Positions 26,018-35,435 of a stretch of DNA of 64,000 nucleotides are shown here, piece by piece; the stretch's first letter is position 1; each line of letters begins with the position of its first letter. The position numbers and the translations under genes are program-made. The notes below the pieces were generated by a model. It did not search any database. It was not told where the DNA came from and worked only from the letters and a program-made list of their open reading frames with translations. This DNA comes from Bradyrhizobium diazoefficiens (GTDB taxonomy: Bacteria > Pseudomonadota > Alphaproteobacteria > Rhizobiales > Xanthobacteraceae): the NCBI RefSeq assembly GCF_016616885.1, contig NZ_CP067102.1, positions 7,716,501 to 7,780,500 on the forward strand. The letters are read 5' to 3'.

Positions 26018-26143
26018 AATCAACCATCCCCAACAGACGCGTTTCCAGCCGCCTTGGTAGCGTCACCGGCGCAGCCTGAAAACACAATAAATGCCGCGGC
26101 GGGCTGGCCTACCAAGCCGACGGCCGCATCAACCGAGGTGACC

Positions 26144-27289
26144 ATGTCCTACCGCTCCTCCTGGATGACCGAAGAGCTCGACGTCTTCCGCGACCAGTTC
26201 CGCAAATATCTCGGCAATGATCTGGCGCCGCATGCCGAGAGATGGCGCGAGCAGAAGATGGTCGATCGCTTCGCCTGGCGCGGGCTCGGCGAGATGGGCG
26301 CGCTGCTGGCGAGCGTCCCGGAGGAATATGGCGGCCTGGGCGCGACCTTCGCCTATGACGCGGCGGTGCTGGACGACCTCGAAAGCACGGTGCCGGAGCT
26401 GACCACCGGCGTCTCTGTGCACAGCGCCATCGTTGCGCATTACATTCTCAACTACGGCTCGGAGGAGCAGAAGAAGCGCTGGCTGCCGAAGATGGCCTCA
26501 GGCGAGATGGTCGGCGCTATCGCCATGACCGAGCCCGGCACCGGCTCGGACCTGCAGACCGTGAAGACCACCGCGAAGAAGCAGGGCAATTCCTACGTCA
26601 TCAACGGCCAGAAGACGTTCATCACCAACGGCCAGGCCGCCGATCTCGTCATCGTGGTCGCGCGCACCGGCGACGTCGGCGCCAAAGGCATTTCCCTGCT
26701 CGTGGTCGAGACCGCAGGCGCGGACGGTTACAAGCGCGGGCGCAACCTCGACAAGATCGGCTTGCACGCTTCCGATACGTCAGAACTGTTCTTCGACAAT
26801 GTCACCGTGCCGCCGGAAAACCTCCTCGGCAAGGAAGAAGGCCAGGGCTTTGTGCAGTTGATGCAGCAATTGCCGCAAGAGCGCCTCGCGCTCGCGGTCG
26901 GCGCCGTGGCCTCGATGGAGCGCGCCGTCAAGCTCACCACCGAGTACACCAAGGAGCGGAAGGCATTCGGCAAGCCGCTGATCGATTTCCAGAACACCGC
27001 CTTCACGCTTGCCGAGCGCAAGACGGAAGCGATGATCGCGCGCGTCTTCGTCGACTGGTGCATCGAACGCCTGGTCGCCGGGGATCTCGACACCGTCACC
27101 GCGTCGATGGCGAAATACTGGTGCTCGGACAAGCAGGTCCAGACCGCCGACGAGTGCCTCCAACTGTTCGGCGGCTACGGCTACATGCAGGAATATCCGA
27201 TCTCGCGCATCTTCATCGATTCCCGCATCCAGAAGATCTATGGCGGCACCAACGAGATCATGAAGCTGCTGATCGCGAGGTCGCTGTAG
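26144..27289 (+). CDS. Acyl-CoA dehydrogenase
   Basis: The 381-residue flavoenzyme has the full acyl-CoA dehydrogenase pattern. Signature 1 is IAMTEPGTGSDLQTVKTTA at about residue 125; the substrate-FAD segment is GQKTFITNGQAADLVIVVA; FADNV-like SELFFDNVTVPPENLLG follows; the C-terminal YGGTNEIMKLLIARSL holds the catalytic glutamate. It oxidises an acyl-CoA to the 2-enoyl-CoA, passing electrons to ETF. The ATG at 26144 begins the family's N-terminal helix; the long frame upstream overlaps the divergent hydrolase. Chain-length specificity is not evident; long-chain or glutaryl-like homologues are both possible. Confidence 0.9.
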   Translation: MSYRSSWMTEELDVFRDQFRKYLGNDLAPHAERWREQKMVDRFAWRGLGEMGALLASVPEEYGGLGATFAYDAAVLDDLESTVPELTTGVSVHSAIVAHYILNYGSEEQKKRWLPKMASGEMVGAIAMTEPGTGSDLQTVKTTAKKQGNSYVINGQKTFITNGQAADLVIVVARTGDVGAKGISLLVVETAGADGYKRGRNLDKIGLHASDTSELFFDNVTVPPENLLGKEEGQGFVQLMQQLPQERLALAVGAVASMERAVKLTTEYTKERKAFGKPLIDFQNTAFTLAERKTEAMIARVFVDWCIERLVAGDLDTVTASMAKYWCSDKQVQTADECLQLFGGYGYMQEYPISRIFIDSRIQKIYGGTNEIMKLLIARSL

Positions 27290-27302
27290 GACGCCTCGCC
27301 CT

Positions 27303-28442
27303 TCAATTCGGATGCCACCAGCGGCCGCCGATGACGACGCCTTCGGAGACGATCTTGCGGTCGCCGATCAGATGCTCGCCGACGACGTCCTCATAGTCGA
27401 ACTGGCCTTCTTTCACCGAGATCAGCGTGGCGTCGCCGACGCTGCCCGGCTTGAGGCTGCCGAGCTCGGGCCGCCGCAGCGCCATCGCGGCGTTCTCCGT
27501 CGACGCCGCGATCACCTCCGACAGCGACATGCCCATGCAGAGGAATTTCGACATGGTCGTCACCTGGTCGAACGCCGGGCCGTCGATGCAGAGCTGATGA
27601 ATATCGGACGAAATGGTGTCCGGATAGAAGCCGTTGGCGAGCATGGCGCGCGCCGTCTTGAACGCAAACGAGCCCTTGCCGTGGCCGATATCGAACAGCA
27701 CGCCGCGCTCGCGCGCGTCCAGCACCGCCTTCTTCACCGTGCCCTGCGCGGTCGCCGGCGTGTTCGGGAACGGGCGGAATGCATGGGTCAGCACGTCGCC
27801 GGGGCGCAGGCGGGCCAGCACCTCCTCGTAGGTCGGCGGCGGATGATCGATATGCGCCATCAGGGGCATGCCGACCTCGTCGGCGACCTCGAGCGCGACG
27901 TCGAGCGGCACGGCTCCCGAGGTGCCCGAGGAATGCAGCCCGACGCGCACCTTGATGCCGACGATCAGGTCGCGATTGGCATCTGCGACCTTCGCCGCCT
28001 CGATCGGATTCATCAACCGCAACTCCTCGCTCTCGCCGACCATGATCCGGTGCGAGAAGCCGAAAATACCGGCGTGGGAGACGTGGAGATAAGCGAGGAT
28101 GCGGACCTGGCTCGGTTCGATCACATGCTTGCGGAATCCCGCGAAATTGCCAGGGCCGGCGCTGCCGGTGTCGACCGAGGTGGTGACGCCGGAGGCGCGG
28201 CAGAATTCCTCGGCATCGATGCCGAGCGAGGTGCCGCCCCAATAGACATGGGTGTGCAGATCGATCAGTCCCGGCGTCACGATGAGCTGCGAGACGTCGC
28301 GCACGACTGTGCCCGGATCCGCCTTGAGCCCGCTGCCGACGGCGGCGACCTTGCCATCCGAAAACGCGACATCGGTCACGGCGTCGAGCTTCTGGGACGG
28401 GTCGACCACACGGCCGCCGCGCAGGATCAAGTCGAAAGGCAT
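27303..28442 (-). CDS. Amidohydrolase/deacetylase family metallohydrolase
   Basis: The 379-residue protein is a dihydroorotase-like amidohydrolase. The metal motif DLHTHVYWGG lies at about residue 63. GIKVRVGLHSSG supplies the bridging lysine, LMAHIDHPPP a metal histidine and FDIGHGKGSFAF the later histidine. SSDIHQL holds the catalytic aspartate. This is the EF_0837/AHA_3915 subgroup, whose members deacetylate or hydrolyse cyclic amides. The second of two tandem ATG codons (28442) has GGAG at good spacing. It is convergent with the acyl-CoA dehydrogenase gene (13 bp). The substrate is unknown. Confidence 0.83.
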   Translation of the reverse strand: MPFDLILRGGRVVDPSQKLDAVTDVAFSDGKVAAVGSGLKADPGTVVRDVSQLIVTPGLIDLHTHVYWGGTSLGIDAEEFCRASGVTTSVDTGSAGPGNFAGFRKHVIEPSQVRILAYLHVSHAGIFGFSHRIMVGESEELRLMNPIEAAKVADANRDLIVGIKVRVGLHSSGTSGAVPLDVALEVADEVGMPLMAHIDHPPPTYEEVLARLRPGDVLTHAFRPFPNTPATAQGTVKKAVLDARERGVLFDIGHGKGSFAFKTARAMLANGFYPDTISSDIHQLCIDGPAFDQVTTMSKFLCMGMSLSEVIAASTENAAMALRRPELGSLKPGSVGDATLISVKEGQFDYEDVVGEHLIGDRKIVSEGVVIGGRWWHPN

Positions 28443-28567
28443 CATGGTCTCCGGATATGGAAGTGTGGTGTGGCCGGCATCAGCCGGGCTAAGGAGGGAA
28501 GTCTATCGCTTCTAGCAAGACTTGTGCTGGAGAGCCCGCCAAACAGCGGTCATTGCCCATGACAAAA

Positions 28568-28644
<77 letters not shown>

Positions 28645-28786
28645 GCGGAACCCGTGGGTACGGGTTCGATCCCGTCATAGCAGAGCAAAATGCGCTTCGC
28701 CAGCCGCCAGGCTGGCCAGACCATCGTCAACCTGGACGGGGTGGCTATATGATCGCTTCCAGGCCCCTCTCGGCGGAGCAGCTCAC

Positions 28787-29140
28787 ATGATCGAAAGCAT
28801 CAGCGCCATCACGCTCGGCACGCATGACATGGGGCGCGCCGTGCACTTCTACCGGTCGCTGGAGTTCGAGCTCTTGTATGGCGGCGAAGCCGCCGCATTC
28901 ACGAGCTTTCGCGCTGGCACCGGCTACCTCAACCTGACGGCACAGCCGGAAGATAAGCGCTGGTCCTGGTGGGGCCGCGTCATCTTCTACGTCGCCGATG
29001 TCGACGGGACCTACGCGCAGGCGCGCGCTGCCGGGTGGCAGCCGTCGACTACGCCGCGCGATGCCGAATGGGGTGAGCGCTACTTCCATCTCACCGACCC
29101 CGACGGCCATGAGCTCAGTTTCGCACGGCCGTTGTCCTGA
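28787..29140 (+). CDS. VOC (glyoxalase/bleomycin-resistance fold) protein
   Basis: A 117-residue single vicinal-oxygen-chelate protein. ISAITLGTHDMGRAVHFYRSLEFELLYGG is the first beta-alpha-beta-beta-beta module and IFYVADVDGTYAQARAAGW the second. It ends FHLTDPDGHELSFARPL, with the metal-binding glutamate. GGAG lies eight bases before the ATG. Members range from lyases to dioxygenases to resistance proteins, and size alone does not separate them. It stands alone after the tRNA gene. Confidence 0.82.
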   Translation: MIESISAITLGTHDMGRAVHFYRSLEFELLYGGEAAAFTSFRAGTGYLNLTAQPEDKRWSWWGRVIFYVADVDGTYAQARAAGWQPSTTPRDAEWGERYFHLTDPDGHELSFARPLS

Positions 29141-29189
29141 CCGAATAAGTCGCATTTGCTGACAGCTCCAACGTGCAACTGGCGCAGTC

Positions 29190-29831
29190 TCAGCCGCCCT
29201 TGCCATAGGCGCCCTGATAGCGGCCCTCGCGGATCGCCTTCAGCGTCTCCTCCTCGCGCTTGATCTGGACACGGACGGCCTCCAGCAGCGCCGCCGCACC
29301 AGCGGCGGGAAACGACACCACGCCGTCTTCGTCACCCACCACGATGTCGCCGGGCGAGATCACGCTGCCGCCGATCGTCACAGGCACGTTGATCTCACCG
29401 GGACCATTCTTGTAGGGGCCCCGATGGATCACTGCGCGGGCGAAGCAGGGAAAGTCGTCGGCGGCGAAGGCCGCGACATCGCGGATCGCACCGTCGATCA
29501 CGTATCCTTCCGCCTTACGCCACTGCGCGATGTTTTTCATGATCTCGCCGACCAGCGCCCGGGTCTCATCGCCGCCGCCGTCGACCACGATGACATCGCC
29601 GGGACCGACCAGCTCGAGCGCGCGGTGGATGGCGAGATTGTCGCCGGGCCGGGTGCACACCGTGAAAGCCGCGCCGATCAGCCTGCCGCTGCGATGATAG
29701 GGCTTTAGCCCGACCGCACCGGGCAGTCGCGCAAGATTGTCCGAGATGATCGAGGTCGGTGCATTCCGAAAACCTTCGATGATGTCGGCCGGCGGCTTCG
29801 GCACGCTGTTCGCTGCGATGGTGATGGTCAT
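29190..29831 (-). CDS. RraA family protein (HMG/CHA-type aldolase fold)
   Basis: The 213-residue protein has the RraA/HMG-aldolase fold. Visible are SDNLARLPG near residue 33, GAAFTVCTRPGDNLAIHRAL, DVIVVDGGGDETRALVGEI and VIDGAIRDVAAF with the metal and substrate Arg-Asp pair. INVPVTIGGSVISPGDIVVGDEDGVV is the C-terminal signature. It may be a 4-hydroxy-4-methyl-2-oxoglutarate aldolase or oxaloacetate decarboxylase rather than a ribonuclease E regulator. The ligase gene upstream on the same strand ends 24 bp before it, so they form an operon. Confidence 0.85.
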   Translation of the reverse strand: MTITIAANSVPKPPADIIEGFRNAPTSIISDNLARLPGAVGLKPYHRSGRLIGAAFTVCTRPGDNLAIHRALELVGPGDVIVVDGGGDETRALVGEIMKNIAQWRKAEGYVIDGAIRDVAAFAADDFPCFARAVIHRGPYKNGPGEINVPVTIGGSVISPGDIVVGDEDGVVSFPAAGAAALLEAVRVQIKREEETLKAIREGRYQGAYGKGG

Positions 29832-29855
29832 AGACTTCAGCCCCTCTGCTATTTC

Positions 29856-31373
29856 TTATTCGGCGTGCGCCCGCGCCTTCGCGGGCATGATACGGAAGGC
29901 ACGCCCCTCCTTCATCCACGTAGCTCGCTCGTCCCGCAACAGCGTGCGGCGAACCTTTCCGGAATCGTCGCGAGGCGGCACACGGACGATCTCGAAACTC
30001 TCGGGATGCTTGTAGCGGCTGAGCCTGTCTTTCAGAAAGTCCGCCATGCCGTCCGCAATCGCCTGACCGTCCGCGTTCGCCTCCGGCTCGATGATGGCGT
30101 GCACACGCTGGCCTAACTCCGGATCGGGCAAGCCCACCACCACGCAGGAACGTACGCCGGGACATTCGGAGACGGCGGCCTCGACCTCGGCAGGATAGAT
30201 GTTGGCGCCACCGCGCAGCACCATGTCGGCGAGGCGGTCGCCGAGATAGAGATAGCCTTCGGCATCCAGCCTGCCGATATCGCCGAGCGATTCCCAGCCG
30301 TCGGCGCGACGCTTCGGCTCGGCGCCGAGATAGTGATAGGTGGCGTCCTTGCCGTCATTGTTGAGGAAATAGATCTCGCCGGTCTCCCCGGGCGCGACAT
30401 CGTTGCCGTCCTCACCGATGATGCGGAGCTTCGCCGTCTCGCCGATCTTGCCGACCGAGCCCTTGTGCGCCAGCCACTCCGTGCCGGAGATGATGCAGGC
30501 GCCCTGCCGCTCGGTGCCGCCATAGAGCTCCCAGACCCGGTCAGCCCCGAGCCAGGCGATCCAGTTCTCCTTGAGCCAGGGCGGCATCGGCGCCGCCATG
30601 TGGAAGACGGTCTGCAGGCTCGACACGTCGTAAGCGTTGCGGACGTTCTCCGGCAGCGCCCAGATCCGGTGCATCATGGTCGGCACGAAATTGACCCATT
30701 GCACGCGCTCGCGCTCGATCTGCCGCAGCGTTTCCTCGGCGTCGAACTTGACGAGGCCGGTGAGCTTGCCGCCGCCGAACAGCGCGTAGTGCGACACAAT
30801 GAACGGCGCATTGTGGTAGAGCGGACCGGGATTGAGCAGCGACGCACCGAGCGGGATGTTGAGCGGCAGCGGAAAAACGGTGTCGATCACCGCCGGATGG
30901 TGATCGAGGATCACCTTGGGACGGCCGGTCGAGCCGCCGCTGGTCATGGCCTTCCAGTAGCGCGCCACCGGCGGGTCGATCTGCTCATCGGAAAATCCTT
31001 CCGGCACGAAATCCGCCGGCAGCCGGTTCGATGCGTTCCAGTCGGCCTCGCCGCCGACCACCAGCGCCGGCTTGAGAATCTCGAGCACGGCTGCGGCTTC
31101 ACCGCGCGGCAGCCGCCATGACAGCGAGGTCGGCGTCGCGCCGCATTTCCACACCGCAAACGTGGTCTCGAAGAACGCATTGCCGTTGGGCAATCCGATC
31201 GCGACGAAATCGCCGGGCTTGACGCCCTTCGCTGCAAATGCCCGCGCGCGCCGGTTGGCACCACGTTCGAGCTGGTCCCATGTCAATTGATCCTGCCCAT
31301 GCTGGACGGCGATGGTGCCTTCGGGTTTGCGTTGCGCGTACCAGCGCGGCACATCGGACAAGGGCAGCAGCAT
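29856..31373 (-). CDS. AMP-dependent acyl-CoA synthetase
   Basis: The 505-residue adenylating enzyme has the P-loop MTSGGSTGRPKVILDH near residues 164-180, the adenine motif ELYGGTERQG and the hinge GWESLGDIGRLDAEGYLYLGDRLADMVLRGG. The N-terminal frame LTWDQLERGANRRARAFAAKGVKPGDFVAIG is typical of fatty-acyl-CoA synthetases. The C-terminal lysine motif reads PRDDSGKVRRTLLRDER, so the catalytic Lys is present. It activates a carboxylic acid with ATP and CoA; the chain type is uncertain. It leads a two-gene unit with the RraA-type gene. Confidence 0.87.
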   Translation of the reverse strand: MLLPLSDVPRWYAQRKPEGTIAVQHGQDQLTWDQLERGANRRARAFAAKGVKPGDFVAIGLPNGNAFFETTFAVWKCGATPTSLSWRLPRGEAAAVLEILKPALVVGGEADWNASNRLPADFVPEGFSDEQIDPPVARYWKAMTSGGSTGRPKVILDHHPAVIDTVFPLPLNIPLGASLLNPGPLYHNAPFIVSHYALFGGGKLTGLVKFDAEETLRQIERERVQWVNFVPTMMHRIWALPENVRNAYDVSSLQTVFHMAAPMPPWLKENWIAWLGADRVWELYGGTERQGACIISGTEWLAHKGSVGKIGETAKLRIIGEDGNDVAPGETGEIYFLNNDGKDATYHYLGAEPKRRADGWESLGDIGRLDAEGYLYLGDRLADMVLRGGANIYPAEVEAAVSECPGVRSCVVVGLPDPELGQRVHAIIEPEANADGQAIADGMADFLKDRLSRYKHPESFEIVRVPPRDDSGKVRRTLLRDERATWMKEGRAFRIMPAKARAHAE

Positions 31374-31484
31374 CAGGCGTTTCCACTTCGTCTTCTTGGC
31401 GTCGCCTCAGGATGAGGCGCCCGCGGGACGAAGTGTAACAGCCGGAGCCGGACCTTCAAGGCGCAAGCCTTGAAAGCGCTCGCA

Positions 31485-32513
31485 TCAGCGCTCTGCGCCG
31501 CAGCCCGGACTATCGAACAACGCCGCAAGGCCGCATTTCGAGGTCAGCATCTTATCGCCGTCATGGCCGACGCCGGCGACGTCCCACACCCGGTGATTGG
31601 GCGTGCCATGATTGCGCTTCGCCATTGCGTCCGCATAGGCATGGCCGCGGACGTAGCGGTTGGGGCCTTGCGCCTTCGCCATGCAGCTCTTGTCGAGCGC
31701 AGGATGCTCGGGATTGGTGTCGAGGGTACCGAGCAGATAAATCACCTCGCGCTCGACGTAACGCTGCTCGAGCGCAGCCGGTGTCGCATCCGCAAGATAG
31801 GGCGGGCGCTCGTCCATGCCGTATTTCCAATGGTTGTAACCCGGGCAGGACGCGGCAATCGCTGGCACCGGACGCTCACCACTGAAATAAGCATAAGACG
31901 AGGGATTGGAGACAACATAGCGGATTTCGATGTGCTGGCGCGACAGTGCCGCCTCGCCCTTGCCGGCGATAGCATAGCGCTGCGCGACCTGGCCGCCGCC
32001 GGAATGACCGGCGACCACGACCTGCTTCAGGTTCGGGAAGATGCGCCGGTCAGAAAGCTTTGCCAGGATCGCGTCGAGCGCCTCGAAGGAGGAGACCGGA
32101 TTTGGCGCAAGCGCGGCATCGCCGCCCTCCCATCCTTCCAACGACCAGCGCAGCGTGTCCGCGGGCAGCTTGTGCGCTTCGATATCGACCTCTGCCAGAA
32201 ACTGCGGCACGATCATGAGCGCGCTCTTGCCGTCGTCGCCGGCTGCGACCTGCGCGGTGTGAGCCGAGATGTAATATTCGTCGGCATTGCGCAGACGTCC
32301 GTGCAGCACAATGATCGCGCGCGAGATCGCCGGCAGCGGCATCGACCAGTCGCTGGAGAGATAGAGCGGCAATAGTCCCTGGCCGCCGACCGACAGCCGC
32401 GCATCGGCAACGACCTTCACCGGCTTGCGGTTCGGTGCATCCTCGTCCGCGGCGAGCGCGCGGCCGCAAACCAGCGCGAATGCGATTGCGGCGAGACACT
32501 TCAGCGCTCTCAT
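31485..32513 (-). CDS. Secreted alpha/beta hydrolase
   Basis: The 342-residue protein begins with a signal peptide (MRALKCLAAIAFALVCGRALA, cleavage near residue 21). It then shows an alpha/beta hydrolase core: AIIVLHGRLRNADEYY, nucleophile elbow VVVAGHSGGGQVAQRYA with Ser, and WDVAGVGHDGDKM with the probable catalytic histidine. It may act on esters or polyesters in the periplasm; the substrate is not evident. The ATG at 32513 is preceded by GAGGGGA. In-frame ATG codons further upstream would hide the signal peptide. It is divergent from a secreted protein gene. Confidence 0.8.
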   Translation of the reverse strand: MRALKCLAAIAFALVCGRALAADEDAPNRKPVKVVADARLSVGGQGLLPLYLSSDWSMPLPAISRAIIVLHGRLRNADEYYISAHTAQVAAGDDGKSALMIVPQFLAEVDIEAHKLPADTLRWSLEGWEGGDAALAPNPVSSFEALDAILAKLSDRRIFPNLKQVVVAGHSGGGQVAQRYAIAGKGEAALSRQHIEIRYVVSNPSSYAYFSGERPVPAIAASCPGYNHWKYGMDERPPYLADATPAALEQRYVEREVIYLLGTLDTNPEHPALDKSCMAKAQGPNRYVRGHAYADAMAKRNHGTPNHRVWDVAGVGHDGDKMLTSKCGLAALFDSPGCGAER

Positions 32514-32722
32514 GACGAATATTTCCCCTCTCATTCGAACCGATAAAACTTTAGACGCATCATGTGCCGCGCGGCTGTGACTCCCGCGCCACGTCAAGCA
32601 AAAAATGTCAGCAACCCGGCCATGAAATTCCCGGGTTCCACGGGTGACAAGTTGGCCATAATGGAGCAAAAATCAGGCCCGACTCAGTTGGAGTTGAGTT
32701 TTGCAGGGAATGCTCTCGTAGA

Positions 32723-33346
32723 ATGTCGACCGTGTTTGCATCGCGTCGAGCGGCGCCGCTTCTCGTTGCCGCAGCAGGAGTTTTTCTGCTGACGTCGTTG
32801 CATGCCCACGCGCAATGGTGGAAGCGCGCCCCTGTCGACTTCGAGGAATGCGCCGACGCTGCCGAAAAATCCCCGACCAAGGCCGAAAAGACCTCAGCGC
32901 TCGCAGACTGCAACGCAAAATTCGCCGGCCGGCGCAAGGCGGGCGGCGGCTACACCTATTACGACTTCCTCCAGGATCGCACCTTCGATATCGCCGGGCC
33001 GAACCCGACGCCGGAGGAGCAGAAGAAGATCGACGAATCCTACACCGCCTATCTCGCCAATCAGCGCCGCAGCAATGAAGCGGCCCAGGCCACGGCACGG
33101 CAGCAGCGCGAGCAGCAGGAACAACAGGTGCGGCAGCTTCAGCAGGTCGCACTGCGAACCGAGGTCGAGCGTGTCCCCGTGCCCGTGGGACGGCCAAAGG
33201 TGCAGCAGGCCGCAGGTGCTCGACCGAAGGGCGCGCCCTGCACCAAGGGCTCGTTTTCCTGCGAATGGCCACGGCTGTCGGAGAGCCTGAGCGATTTGAA
33301 GAAGCTGTTCAGCCCGACGCCGAGCAAGCCGGCGAAGAAGGGCTGA
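32723..33346 (+). CDS. Secreted protein of unknown function
   Basis: A 207-residue protein with a clear signal peptide (APLLVAAAGVFLLTSLHAHAQ, cleavage about residue 30). The mature part has a folded-looking N-terminal third with two cysteines (FEECADAAE, ALADCNAKF). A Gln/Glu-rich predicted coiled coil (NEAAQATARQQREQQEQQVR) covers about residues 113-140. The basic, Pro-rich C-terminus has another Cys pair (APCTKGSFSCEW). I do not recognise a family. It is divergent from the secreted hydrolase gene, whose spacer holds an AACCCGG/CCGGGTT inverted repeat at 32613-32637. Confidence 0.65.
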   Translation: MSTVFASRRAAPLLVAAAGVFLLTSLHAHAQWWKRAPVDFEECADAAEKSPTKAEKTSALADCNAKFAGRRKAGGGYTYYDFLQDRTFDIAGPNPTPEEQKKIDESYTAYLANQRRSNEAAQATARQQREQQEQQVRQLQQVALRTEVERVPVPVGRPKVQQAAGARPKGAPCTKGSFSCEWPRLSESLSDLKKLFSPTPSKPAKKG

Positions 33347-33371
33347 GCTGCGACCGCAACCTCCGCTGTCG

Positions 33372-33587
33372 TCAGTTCGGATGCTTCTTTTTGCTGCGCT
33401 TCGGCGCGGTCACCGGAGCATCCGCTGGCGTCGTTGCCGTCTGCGAATTACCCAACGCCTTGCGGCTCTCCTGCAAGCGCGCGTCATAGCCGGGAGAGGT
33501 CATCACGGTCGGCGGCCGGGCGTGGGCCAGCGTCGACGCGCCGCAGAGTGCGGTCAGCGTGAGCACGGTCATCAAATAACGCCTCAT
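33372..33587 (-). CDS. Small secreted protein, unknown function
   Basis: A 71-residue protein with a signal peptide (MRRYLMTVLTLTALCGASTLAHA, cleavage about residue 23). The mature part is only ~48 residues, rich in Thr/Ala/Pro, with a lysine-rich end (KRSKKKHPN). It lacks cysteines outside the signal. It ends 25 bp from the convergent secreted protein gene. No family is recognised; the coding call rests on the signal peptide and codon bias. Confidence 0.55.
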   Translation of the reverse strand: MRRYLMTVLTLTALCGASTLAHARPPTVMTSPGYDARLQESRKALGNSQTATTPADAPVTAPKRSKKKHPN

Positions 33588-33605
33588 CTCACATCTCCAT
33601 CGCGC

Positions 33606-34613
33606 TCAAGCTACGCCCCGAATCTGTTGCGGTGAGAGCCCCGGCGGGCCGTTGCCGGCCGTCTCGGCCTCTTTGATCAGCGCAACAATGCGGCGCATCA
33701 GCGGCACGTCGACATTGTTCTGCTCGGCCAGCGCAATGACCGCGCCCTGGAGATAGTCGATCTCGGTCTTGCGGCCTTGCTTCAGATCCTGCCACATCGA
33801 TGAGCGCGCCTCGGGATCGATCTTCATCGTCCGCCCCAGGATCGCGTTGAAGATCAGGTCGGGCAATCTCAGCAAGGTCGGCGTCCAGTTCGGCGGGACT
33901 GGCGTTGCCGAGGCCGGCGTGATGCCGGCCGCCTTGAGCGCCGCCAGACCTTCCGCCATCTGGTCGGCGAACAGTCTTCGCCAGTCGCGGTTCGCCAGTT
34001 GCGCGGCGAGCGGCATGTCGGACAGTGCGCTGAGTGCGTTGTTCAGGTTGATGATCAGCTTGCTCCATTGCACGCCGGCGATGTCGCGGCTTGCGCGCAG
34101 GTTAAGCCCGGGCACCGACAGTGCGGCAGCCGTGTTGCCGGCATCTTCGCTGACATGGATGTCGCCGGAGCTCGAGCGGTGGAAACGCCCTTCACCCATA
34201 GCGACCACATTGAACGGCACCATGCCGGCGAGCACGCGCCGGCCGCCGAGCCGCTCTTGCAGCACGGCGACATTGCCGACGCCGTTCTGCAACGACACGA
34301 TGACGGCATCCTGGGGCGCGTGCTGCGCGATCTGGTCCGCGACATCAAGCGTGTCGGCGCTCTTGACCGTGACCAGCACAATGCCGGCGCTGTGGAAGAT
34401 TGCGGGATCTTCCGACAGCGCGAGCCGACCCGCATCCAGCTTCTTCTCGGCGCCGTCGAAATCCGTCAGCCGCAGGCCGAACCGCTCGATCTCGGTCTTC
34501 ACCCGCGGACGCACCAGCAGCGCGACCCGACGGTCGGCAGCCGCCAGCTGGCCTCCGACAAAACAGCCAATGGCGCCGGCACCGGCCACCACGATCGGTC
34601 GATCCGTAACCAC
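33606..34613 (-). CDS. 2-Dehydropantoate 2-reductase family protein
   Basis: The 335-residue protein starts with IVVAGAGAIGCFVGGQLA, the NADPH motif of ketopantoate reductases. VSLQNGVGNVAVLQERLG lies near residue 105, the catalytic-lysine helix is VQWSKLIINLNNALSALSD, and the C-terminal motif is RSSMWQDLKQGRKTEIDYLQGAVI. It matches the family better than the paralogue at 24362-25336, especially in the last motif, so it is the stronger candidate for pantothenate synthesis. The start is GTG with AAGG and GGGAG upstream. Confidence 0.87.
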   Translation of the reverse strand: MVTDRPIVVAGAGAIGCFVGGQLAAADRRVALLVRPRVKTEIERFGLRLTDFDGAEKKLDAGRLALSEDPAIFHSAGIVLVTVKSADTLDVADQIAQHAPQDAVIVSLQNGVGNVAVLQERLGGRRVLAGMVPFNVVAMGEGRFHRSSSGDIHVSEDAGNTAAALSVPGLNLRASRDIAGVQWSKLIINLNNALSALSDMPLAAQLANRDWRRLFADQMAEGLAALKAAGITPASATPVPPNWTPTLLRLPDLIFNAILGRTMKIDPEARSSMWQDLKQGRKTEIDYLQGAVIALAEQNNVDVPLMRRIVALIKEAETAGNGPPGLSPQQIRGVA

Positions 34614-34784
34614 CAGACCTTGCTCCCTGAATGACTGCCCTCAATAGCAGAGGCAGAAGCCGTCGCCCACCGCGCGGTTGCGACGCATCCGCCTTGTAAC
34701 CGTCATGAGAGCCTCATATGTTTTTGCCGCGGGGGCTTTGTCACCGGCGAGAGCTCGCCGACGAGAACGCCAAAGGAGAGCACC

Positions 34785-35393
34785 ATGGGTCTACTCGACG
34801 TCCTCAATGGCATGCAGAACGGTCCCCGCGGCCCGAGCACCCCGAGCTCACAGCAATCCTCCGGCGGCATGTCGCCGATGACCATGGCGATCCTCGGCCT
34901 GCTCGCCTGGAAGGCATTCAAGCATCTGACCGCAAGCCAGCCGGGCGCCGCGCCGCAGTCGGCGCCGGCACCTGTCCCCCCGCCGGCGAATGCGGGTACG
35001 GGCGGAGGTCTTGCCGGAGGACTTGGCGGTGCTCTCGGCGGGGGCGGCGGCCTCGGCGATGTCCTCAAGGGCGGCCTCGGCGGCCTGCTCGCGGGCGGTG
35101 CGGCGGGCACCGTGCTCAGCGGCGGCCTCGGCGATCTCCTCAACCAGCTCCAGCAGGGCGGCCACGGCGACACCGCAAGCACTTGGGTCGGCAAGGGCGA
35201 GAACAAGGCGATCGCGCCCGGCGATCTCGCCAACGCGCTCGGCGCCGACCAGATCCAGAGCCTGTCCGCCCAGAGCGGCCTGTCGCGCGACGAGCTGCTC
35301 TCCGGCCTCAGCCAGTATCTGCCGCAGGTGATCGACCATCTGACGCCGGATGGGCGGTTGCCGACCGAGGACGAGATCTCGGGACGAATTTAA
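34785..35393 (+). CDS. YidB/DUF937 family protein
   Basis: The 202-residue protein has a YidB-type layout. An N-terminal stretch MGLLDVLNGMQNG is followed by a hydrophobic helix (MAILGLLAWKAFKHL). A Gly-rich low-complexity segment covers about residues 70-115 (GGGLAGGLGGALGGGGGLG). The conserved C-terminal helical bundle reads WVGKGENKAIAPGDLANALG, then LSRDELLSGLSQYLPQVIDHLTPDGRLP. AAGGAGAG precedes the ATG. The family is widespread in proteobacteria without a firm function. It is followed 42 bp later by a GlsB-type membrane protein gene, suggesting a stress-related pair. Confidence 0.85.
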   Translation: MGLLDVLNGMQNGPRGPSTPSSQQSSGGMSPMTMAILGLLAWKAFKHLTASQPGAAPQSAPAPVPPPANAGTGGGLAGGLGGALGGGGGLGDVLKGGLGGLLAGGAAGTVLSGGLGDLLNQLQQGGHGDTASTWVGKGENKAIAPGDLANALGADQIQSLSAQSGLSRDELLSGLSQYLPQVIDHLTPDGRLPTEDEISGRI

Positions 35394-35435
35394 TCCAAAT
35401 TGGATCTACGCGTACTCGGCAAGGGGAGCACTGAC

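Noticed and set aside
25349..26143. Upstream part of the acyl-CoA dehydrogenase frame
   Set aside because: The frame is open but overlaps the divergent hydrolase gene, and the dehydrogenase family's N-terminus begins at the ATG at 26144.
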